NCBI RefSeq assembly: GCF_040869045.1
Contig: NC_090321.1
Coordinates: 29,323,426-29,387,425 of the forward strand
Reading direction: 5' to 3'
Origin: Eurosta solidaginis
Lineage: Eukaryota > Arthropoda > Insecta > Diptera > Tephritidae
DNA length: 64,000 nucleotides
Shown here in pieces: positions 56,271 through 64,000 of the stretch. The first letter of the stretch is position 1; every line of letters begins with the position of its first letter. The notes under the pieces were generated by a model that saw only the letters and a list, made by a program, of their open reading frames with translations, was not told the origin of the DNA and ran no database searches. The position numbers and the translations under genes were made by a program.

Positions 56271-57500
56271 CGTTTTTGTAAAGCAGTGTTTTTAAACTAA
56301 AGTTCTTTGAAGAACTTTCAAACGGTAGAAATTTTGCATCAGTCACATAATAACTCTGGTATGTGTGTCTGACCCCTTTTACCGTTCAGAACAAAAAGGG
56401 AGTAGGTCGTACTACAGGTTTAATAACTAGCTTTGAACTGGTGTTTACCTGGGATGACCTAATAGAGCTTACTAGTTCAAAATCACCTACGACTGAACCA
56501 GAAAGGACACGGAACTCGTGCGATGCGCTGCATGGTATATACAACATATTGAAACACGTCATCTCCACTTTAAACATCCACTTCCAATTATGCTCCACTA
56601 TGATGTGCGACTTCTACTCTCGCTTGTCACTTTGCCTTTGGCGGTCATATTGGTGTTGGCCATATTGACAGCTTTAGCGAGAAATGACGTTAAGTCGCAT
56701 GCCATCGCTAACACGCATAATGAGAACAACAACTAACCAACACAACAATCGAGTATTGTAGCTTTACGAGTATGTGCTTGAAAGCTCAGCCGCATCACAT
56801 CCCATTTTGTATTGTATTTGGTTAACTAATTTATTACGATTTAATTGAAAATTAAATGAACTGGCTGGTACTATTAATACCAACCACCCAACAACCACGC
56901 CTTGCTTAGCAAGTATTGTAATTGTGTTGTGTGTTCTATGGTTTTTGTTTTTAATTTTCATGAGCTTTTTAAATAAAGGCTGGCAGTCATTAAATGACAT
57001 TTGAAACAATTTGGTTGTAATTTAACCAGAAATTGGTTTTTAGGTATATCACAAAACTACAAGCTTAATACTATCAATACTATATCACTATTGTATTTGT
57101 TGCTGTTATTGATGTGTAAAATTAAAAATAAAATCTGTGTTACTTATTGACTTTTGGAATTTGTGTTGTTGAATTTTTCATGCGGAAATGTTTGTAAGTA
57201 ATTAGTACATTATAGCAAATAGAGTACAAGTACATAAGTATGTATGTGATTACAATTAATTTTCAATACGGATATTGTAATTGTAACCAAAATTAGAATA
57301 TCACTAGTCACTTGTGGTCGAGTAAGTACTTGTTATCCATTTAATTCAATTTTATTTATATTGTAAAATAATTTGATTAGATGATACTTGTGATTTGACT
57401 TTGGTTTTATTTTGTTGAAGTTTTAGAAAATAAATTTTAATTAATTATGGTTTAATTAGCCAATGTGAACACGCTTTTAACTTCAAAGGTTACATATACT
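56271..57500. other. Unassigned stretch
   Basis: An open frame at 56363-56668 (101 codons, plus) and its shadow have no recognisable domain. The remainder is AT-rich. Confidence 0.4.
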
Positions 57501-57509
57501 TAACTGTTT

Positions 57510-58137
57510 TTTGATGTTTGATATCACATCAATCGCATAAAATCACATCATATCACATAAAGAATCATACCCACACATCACACCACATAAAGGTACCACA
57601 TTTTTCAATTATGTCATTCGTATTGTATTTTGCATTTGAAGGATGAAGCAAAAAAGCCAACGTTAACGCAACAACTGCACGTGAGATCACAAAAATCGCT
57701 TGATGTGTAAAAATCGGTCACATGACTTAATCCAAGGATGGTGCTGATAATTCATAAACGGCAAAGTACTACCATCATACATGAAACTGCTTAAAATTTT
57801 GGGGATTATTTTTCGACTACATAAACAACAATAACAACGGTTCAGCTGACATAAAACCGAACGGCTCAGAGAGTAGCATTAAAAGTAGAATAAGTGAGCG
57901 TTAAAACTTGGAGAAGTAGCAGAATAAGAGAAAAAAAATGTGAAATAAAGCCGAATTGAATTTGGAATATCACGTTTGACGAAGCAAAAAAACATTATCA
58001 TATCTAATATTATATCCACATGTCACACAAAGCGAATTCATCAGATGGATATAACACATATGATATCACATCGCATGTATACAATATCGCATAATAAATA
58101 TCACATGGTGATATGGCGTACATGAAACATGCTATCT
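57510..58137. repeat. Degenerate ATCACAT repeat, left part
   Basis: gatatcacatca, aaatcacatcatatcacata and acatatgatatcacatcgca phrases recur at 57510-57605 and 57995-58125. The transposon at 58138-61045 is inserted in this block, which resumes at 61050. Confidence 0.65.
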
Positions 58138-58315
58138 GAAGGGCTCAGAACCAAAAGGATCTAAGTGACATTTTTTTAAAAATTGAGTTATACCAATATT
58201 TGTATATTTAATATAGTGTCTATTTGATGACAATGCAATCAAAGCCATTTTGGACATTTTAGTGCCATATATTTGCCAGGCCAAAAATGTACTAATTTTA
58301 TTGCATTAATGATTG

Positions 58316-58660
58316 GAGCCAAAAGAAACTAAGTGCGCTCCTCCAAGCAATAAAATTAATTTCTCCGCCAAAAGAACATGTCGAATTTTTTCGAGTATGC
58401 AGTCTTGTAGCCCGTTTAATTTTAGTATAATAAAGTGCTAAACTTAAGTTCGTAGGAAGTCTCGCTAATTTTTGGCATTTTTTTTCTGCATCCAAGCGCA
58501 CTTAGATCCTTTTGGCTCCAAAAATGTTTGCAATAAAATTTCGAACGTTGATTGCTCGGCCAAAATAACATTTAAAACTTGTTCGAGTATGCAGTTTTGT
58601 ATCCCGTTTAATTTTAGTATAACAAAGTGCTAAACTTAAGTTCGTAGGCAGTATCGCTGA
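58316..58660 (-). repeat. Left subterminal repeat units (two)
   Basis: agtataataaagtgctaaac at 58423 and agtataacaaagtgctaaac at 58615 mark two units 192 bp apart. Each reads (outer to inner) cgagtatgcag, cccgtttaattttagtata, ttaagttcgtagg. They are inverted relative to the right-hand units. Confidence 0.85.
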
Positions 58661-59072
58661 TTTGAAAGAAGTGAAGAAGTCTCTCCCCTCTCTCGTCTGT
58701 GCCGCAGACTTGGGCTCAATACTTGACTAATGTAAAAGCAGGCTTACATGAAAATACATAATCGTATAGCAGTGACAAAATAAAATAAGATGAAACTGAC
58801 GGTTAGAAAGTCAGGTGTTATTACAACAAATTTTCATCTAATTCGTGGTATCAAATTTACATATTTTGTGTGCTTACAACATTTTTGCTCAAATTAAAGT
58901 GATTGGAAATGAGTGAACTAAATAACATCATTTCCTGTAAGTACTTGTGTTGTATTAATCACACAAAGCTAAAAATATTTAGTTATTTAATGAAAATGTT
59001 TGCTTTTCGGTTTTCTTTTATTTGCAAAACATTATAGAGACAAGTCCCTATTTGTATCCTTTTTTGTTTTAG

Positions 59073-59880
59073 TATGTGAAAGGTCTTCCTGATACCGTCA
59101 CCCGTTTTATTTGTTTTAGTGATCAATGCGGAGGCCAGAACGAAAACAAAAATATTGCTAAATTGTTTATGTATCTTGTCCAATCTACTAAATTGGAAAA
59201 AATAGATCAAATTTTTTTTGAAATTGGGCATTCATACATGGATTGTGACCGCCCTTTCGCCCGCATTTAAAAAGCTAAGAACTCATTATTATCTGTTTTT
59301 GTTCCAGAAGACTGTACAAGAGTTATAAAAAAACATCAAAAAAATTCACTGTGTATGAAATGAAACAAACTGATTTTGTTTCATTCGATTATCTAAACAG
59401 CAAATTGATTGACCCAAAAAAGGATGCTGAAAAAGGGCCAATAAAGTGGCGTGAGATTGTACGGCTTACAAGAAAGAGAACTTCTTTTATTTTTGCTATA
59501 GTTTAGTAAGAAATTTTGATGCTCCCGTGAACCAAAGCGAAAAATGCTCAGCGCTTAAAGTCGGAAGACCATCTTTCCTGCTAAACGAAGATGTGTTTAA
59601 GCCGTTACACCCAACTCCGTTGAAGATTCCATACCTAAAATGGGAAAACTTGACCCAGCTTCTTCCGTACATTCCACCGGTCCACCACGATTTTTATATG
59701 AATATTCCCCATGAGACAAACATCAAAAATTCACAAAAAAAAGTCAAGCTAAGAAGGAAGATGAAAATGCAGAACTTGAGTATTATGATAGTGATTAAAG
59801 TTTTTCAAAATTACACGATTTTGTTGCTGAAAATCGTCACAAAAAAGTTTTGGTGTCCTGTAAAAAGGGTCGGCCTATAA
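59073..59880 (+). pseudogene. C-terminal remnant of SDxCxGQN-type protein (possible transposase)
   Basis: The plus strand gives LPDTVTRFICFSDQCGGQNE, then EIGHSYMDCDRPFARI (59220-59267), a stop, then pieces in other frames (SFDYLNSKLIDPKKDAEKGP, KWREIVRLTRKR, 59395-59480) and VNQSEKCSALKVGRPSFLLN to LLPYIPPVHHDFYMNIPH (59526-59715). From memory, insect genomes hold many uncharacterised proteins with this motif order (SDxCxGQN, GHxxxxxDxxxxxIE, a C-terminal LxPxIPxxxHxFY). An RNase H-like nuclease fold is my inference. A splice-acceptor-like ttttttgttttag precedes 59073. The N-terminal half is missing and stops break the rest, so this copy cannot work on its own. Confidence 0.6.
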
Positions 59881-60284
59881 AACTGATTTAAATTATCCTT
59901 TTTTATGTTTCTTCCCGGATTTGCTCCAATATCTATTTAAGTATCGTAATTAAAGAAAAATTTTAAGATTTCTTGTATTAATTAGTCTTTAGGTATATCT
60001 GGGTTAAAAATAGCGAAATTTTTGCTGAACTGCAACTGTACGTTTTATATTTTCTGCAAATACTTAATATAATGCCTAATGTATGCCAAATTCGCGAAAA
60101 TTTGCCGAATTTTCAACTTTTTTCTCAAGATTTTTAAAACTCATTTGAGTAAGGAGTTTTTAAGGCAGTAAGTTAATCTTAGTTTTGTAAAAAATTGCCC
60201 TAATTTTTGGCAATTTTTTTCTTGAGTTATACCCCATAGGAATTTTATAACGTAATTTTTTTTATATGGAAGAAAGTCCTTATC

Positions 60285-60855
60285 CTCGTAAGAAAAAAAA
60301 AATTGCCAAAAATCAGCGAGATTTCCTACGAACTTAAGTTTAGCACTTTATTATACTAAAATTAAACGGGCTACAAAACTGCATACTCAAAAAAATATTA
60401 AATGTTATTTTGGCCGAGCAATCAACGTTCGAAATTTTATTGCAACAATTTTTGTAGCCAAAAGGGTCTAAGTGCGCTTGGATGCAGAAAAAAATTGCCA
60501 AAAATCAGCGAGACTTCCTATGAACTTAAGTTTAGCACTTTATTATACTAAAATTAAATGGTCTACAAAACTGCATACTCGAAAAAATTCTGCATGTTAT
60601 TTTGGCCGAGCAATCAACGTTCGAAATTTTATTGCAACAATTTTTGGAGCCAAAAGGTCTAAGTGCGCTTCGATCCAGAACAAAAATTGCCAAAAATCAG
60701 TGAGACTTCCTACGAACTTAAGTTTAGCACTTTATTATACTAAAATTAAACGGGCTACAAGACTGCATACTCGAAAAAATTTGACATGTTCTTTTGGCCG
60801 AGCAATCAACGTTCGAAATTTTATTGCAATAATTTTTGGAAACTTTTGCAATAAT
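60285..60855 (+). repeat. Right subterminal repeat units (three)
   Basis: tagcactttattatactaaa recurs at ~60340, ~60533 and ~60725 (193 and 192 bp apart). Each unit reads aattgccaaaaatcagcgag, cctacgaacttaagt, ctgcatactcgaaaaaat, ttggccgagcaatcaacgtt. The 139-codon open frame over units two and three is a by-product of the repeat. Confidence 0.88.
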
Positions 60856-61049
60856 TTTTGGAAATTTACAGTTATTTTCCATCTGCAGTAAACATCCTTT
60901 GAATTAGTTGACTAACCTGCATTCATTTAGACAGGAATCATTTCAAACATATTTACCCAGAATTTACAATAAGTAATTTACTTTAACCTTAATTATCTCA
61001 ATTCAACGTCGATGTTACTTAGATCCTTTTGGTTCTAAGCCCTTCATCT

Positions 61050-61290
61050 CATATCACAAATAATATATCCTGCATATAATATCACATGCTCAACATCACA
61101 TTTCAAATAAGACGCATGAAAAACAAATAATAATGTATTATATTCTTATCTTCTAATGAGTTATCGTCATATCTTATATAATTTACCACACATCACACAA
61201 AACGCATCACATCACAACATAGTTACCATATCAGAAAGCAATTGTGGCTTTTCATAATGTCATATCACATAAAAATATTTTCAAATTGCT
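61050..61290. repeat. Degenerate ATCACAT repeat, right part
   Basis: catatcacaaataatatatc, aatatcacatgctcaacatc, cacatcacacaaaacgcatc continue the block interrupted by the transposon. Confidence 0.65.
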
Positions 61291-62555
61291 GTAGCGTTTT
61301 CATAAATATCTTCAGGAAAAAGCAACACTCTAATTCCAATGAGCAAACAAAATTTAACGCTAGCCAGACATCTACACTAACCAAAACACAAAAACACCCA
61401 TAAATTTTTCAACATAAGTATTTTCTACCCGAAAGCACTAAATATTACAACAGTTACCCAAAAGTTATCAATAATTTCCTGCTTCCTTAGCAACACCAAC
61501 TTTACCGTTTGCTAGTCAATTAATCAAAAATATATTTTACAAAATCAATTAGCGAGCAACATATTGCCTTTCACTTTGCGCGTCGCAAAGTTAATTATTT
61601 CATCAAAAACGAATAACACCAACAGCATAAGGAGTAAATTCAATGCAATTTACAACAACTAGATATCTGTTTTTAACTCAACTAAAAATTTTTCTTTAGT
61701 GTGAATTTGCTTACAGCACAACTGACACATCCTAATGACATTTGCAATTAGTGTTGGCGAACTTTCAACACGTTCGTTGGTTTGTTAGAAATTTGCAACA
61801 ACGTAGCAATAAATACTTTAATATTTATTTTTCAAGCGAATTTTTTTATTATTCATTATTTGCAGCTCAGAATAAGAAATAAAAAAAACTGTGAAAGTGG
61901 TGAAGAAGTAGAAGAAATAAACTCCCTACAGCAGAGTTAATAAAGGAGCAGCTACAGCAAAAGAGCATTGAAAACCATTCGCAAGGAATAAGGCCAGCTG
62001 ACAACTCAGTAATTGACTGTCGTCATTAATATGAGATGTTGTCAGCGAGTTGTGGTAGAGCAATGTGAATACCAGCAGCAATTGTAGCGCGTACTTTATT
62101 TTTTTTTTTTTGTCTTATTGTTGATTGCTGCTCCTAGACGAACGATTGTTGTAACCAAATGCAATCAGTTTTTGTTTGCATTTTCTTCATGCTGCTTTTG
62201 TTGTTGTTATTGCTCTGGTTGACAAAGTACCTGGCAATTCACGATTGTGCGTAAATTGAATGTTGGACTAACACCATCATTGCTATTGCCACCATCAGCA
62301 AATGCAACAACAAGAAATAGCAGCACAGCAAAATATGTAGCAGGCAAATGTCAACATGGAGTTATCCATGGTGCAGCTTGGACATGAAGCGTTCAAATTC
62401 GAAAAGCTGTAACCAAATTTAAGTTCGTGTAAAGCTGAGATATATATACCAACTAGTGTAGTTTATTGAAGAGTCATAAAGTGGTTTACTTTGACAAAAG
62501 CTAACAAAGTCTCGAGTTTGTTTCCGAGAAATTTCAAGTTCACATAAAATGCAAA
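61291..62555. other. Unassigned stretch
   Basis: No coding motif. A T run near 62098 and tgttgttgttattg near 62200 are the only low-complexity features. Confidence 0.4.
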
Positions 62556-62569
62556 ATCTGGGTATTCGT

Positions 62570-62850
62570 ACAATGCAACCATACGTCTCAACCATATACC
62601 GTAACCATACAACGTAACCATAAACCGTAACCGTAACGGTAGTCCTAACCATAGCTGAAACCGTAACGGTAGCAATCGGCAGACACGTTGCGGTTACTAT
62701 ACACATAACACGAACTGCAAATCAAAACCTATCCCAAAATCGTTCCTGACTAGTAGCCATAGCCGGTAATGTTACCGTAATTAAATCGGCACCAACGTAT
62801 ATAACAGTAGGAGTACCGGAGGCAGTACTTCTCGTAACTGATGTAACCGA
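62570..62850. repeat. Degenerate (CCGTAA)n hexamer repeat
   Basis: accgtaaccatacaacgtaa, accgtaaccgtaacggtag and gaaaccgtaacggtag, later gttaccgtaattaa. Inverted forms (accgtaac, gttacggt) allow folding. The Val/Thr-rich minus-strand frame at 62419-62706 is its translation. Confidence 0.7.
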
Positions 62851-63135
62851 TGTAATAGCAGCTGTAGAGATCCTCACCGTTATTCTTCATATAACCGCGT
62901 ATTCGCGTCTATCATCATTTTCTCTTCATAATCTTTTGAACATCTTTAGCATCATTTCGGCTCATCATACCTGGTTTTCTCCTTCTTCCCTAACCTTTAC
63001 CTTGTTCTTTTACCTCCCTTTTCCCCTCTTTGCTTGTCACCTCTTTTCACCATTCTTGTACTTATGCTGCGGTTGAATATAAGACTCATTAAAGTTGACG
63101 CTGCGGTGCTAGGTATCTCTGTTTTTTTTTTTTTT

Positions 63136-64000
63136 TATAAGCTTTTATTTACTTTCACTTTTGTTGTCTGTAATGGAATCTTGCAAGTTAAATTTGATAC
63201 ACTTCCCGGTGTCCGATTGAGCTGAAATTTTGCACACATGTATAACTCCGATGACAATGCAATATTACTTTATTAGAATTCGATAAATTAATCGATAACA
63301 CAGTTATCGATAAAGATTTGTATTTACTTTGGCATAACAGCCTAAGTCCCATACAAATACGCCGGTACCTATCCGTGGATTGTGATATTTGGACGTGGTG
63401 AATCACGTGTCACGCGTGGTGAATCTCATCGCTTGCGAAAAGCGGAGACACAACCCTCTGTTGTATTTCTGTGTATAACCAACATAGCTGAATTTTTAAG
63501 GCTGTTTAACCCTGTAATCTTTTCTGTAATTTATTTTGCTTTTGGAAAAATTACCTATTTGAAAAAAGCTGGCTGAAAAATATTGGCATAACAGCTTAAG
63601 TTAAATCAAGAATGGAAAATCTTTGGAAAATTTGAGCAGATGTGGTAATTTCGCGCGTCCGTTGAACGAAATATTGACAATCTGCTGATCATCACTAAGA
63701 AATTAGCGACATTCCATCAACTAAGCAGCACTTTAGCAATACTACTGTTATTATTTGGCCGCTCAAACACACAAATATTAATTGTGCATTAAATCTAAAA
63801 TATACAAATACACCATAATAATTTACACGGCCAAAGCCATAATAATTCACACGGGTCATCAATTTTTTCTCTGATTCAAAATCTGAACTACCAGCGCTAC
63901 CGTCAACAGCTCAGTGTCATCACTGCCAGTAGCGCCAATAACACCAAACTCGTGCCTGACACACAAAAGTCGTTTCACTCAATAGCGCAAGTAAAATGTA
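63136..64000 (+). repeat. ~860-bp dispersed repeat E1, copy 2 (cut by window end)
   Basis: It starts after a T17 run with tataagcttttatttacttt and stays collinear with 24232-25095 to the last base. Relative to copy 1 it has an extra catagctgaatttttaa near 63484 and gttattatttgg near 63747. The sequence must continue beyond the window. Confidence 0.88.

Larger units (their letters stand above)
58138..61045 (+). mobile_element. TIR DNA transposon with subterminal repeats, SDxCxGQN coding remnant
   Basis: Left end gaagggctcagaaccaaaag followed by gatctaagtgacat. The right end in reverse complement is gaagggcttagaaccaaaag followed by gatctaagtaacat: a 34-bp TIR with two mismatches. ATCT flanks both ends (58134-58137 and 61046-61049). 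Inside, ~192-bp subterminal units occur twice on the left (58316-58660) and, inverted, three times on the right (60290-60850). The motif ccaaaagg(at)ctaagtg of the TIR recurs at the unit junctions. The middle holds a decayed coding region. TIRs, 4-bp target and an internal gene make a cut-and-paste element; the superfamily is not assigned. Confidence 0.85.

Noticed and set aside
58911..58945. Possible first exon (ATG, ten codons, then a gtaagt donor) for the transposon gene
   Set aside because: Joining it to the acceptor before 59073 puts the known downstream frame out of phase and runs into a stop after a few codons; not supported in this copy.
60472..60891. 139-codon plus-strand open frame
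   Set aside because: It runs through two subterminal repeat units of the TIR transposon and repeats the same peptide; a repeat by-product.

Overview
The window looks like intergenic or intronic DNA from a higher fly, most likely a tephritid fruit fly. The base composition is AT-rich, no intact host gene can be recognised, and nearly every recognisable feature is a transposable element, an element relic, a minisatellite or a simple repeat. The organism assignment is an inference from repeat families that resemble ones I know from fly genomes; no search was run. The only intact long reading frame is the endonuclease/reverse-transcriptase ORF of an RTE-type LINE at 7551-10565.

Layout. 0-2.9 kb: a tRNA-derived SINE and a LINE RNase H relic. 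2.9-7 kb: a 410-bp MITE, then a decayed piggyBac element with TTAA target duplications. 7.2-12 kb: an intact RTE LINE inserted, with a 10-bp target duplication, into a ~152-bp tandem repeat that ends in a (GTCY)n mini-me type core. 12-15.2 kb: an LTR relic, SINEs, and a helentron-like element (HINE A) carrying a nested SINE. 16.8-18.8 kb: a LINE relic interrupted by a 509-bp solo LTR. 19.7-20.5 kb: an internally deleted RTE relic and another RNase H LINE piece. 24.2-26.2 kb: one copy of an ~860-bp repeat (second copy at 63.1-64 kb) and a ~600-bp palindrome. 26.7-32.1 kb: dispersed repeats and helentron-like element D with a truncated LINE inside. 34.0-38.1 kb: a decayed gypsy-like LTR retrotransposon with both LTRs, an integrase remnant and a duplicated cuticle-protein-like fragment. 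38.3-44.5 kb: SINEs, MITE-like elements and degenerate tandem repeats. 45.2-54.0 kb: two helentron-like elements (B and C) that carry ~29 and ~12 copies of the same ~130-bp minisatellite. 54-57 kb: purine-rich duplications and a hairpin. 58.1-61.0 kb: a TIR DNA transposon with ~192-bp subterminal repeats and a decayed SDxCxGQN-type coding region. 61-64 kb: simple repeats and the second copy of the ~860-bp repeat.

The two best candidates for an undescribed system are (1) the 2.9-kb transposon at 58138-61045, where the motif at the terminal inverted repeats recurs inside the element and the coding remnant belongs to no cut-and-paste superfamily that I can name, and (2) the helentron-like family (A-D), in which the subterminal inverted repeats at the two ends co-vary between subfamilies and an internal 130-bp unit has expanded from 3 to ~29 copies. 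Apart from the RTE ORF, the elements are broken and do not form a pathway; the window records nested insertions (SINE in HINE, LTR in LINE, RTE in tandem repeat, LINE in HINE).
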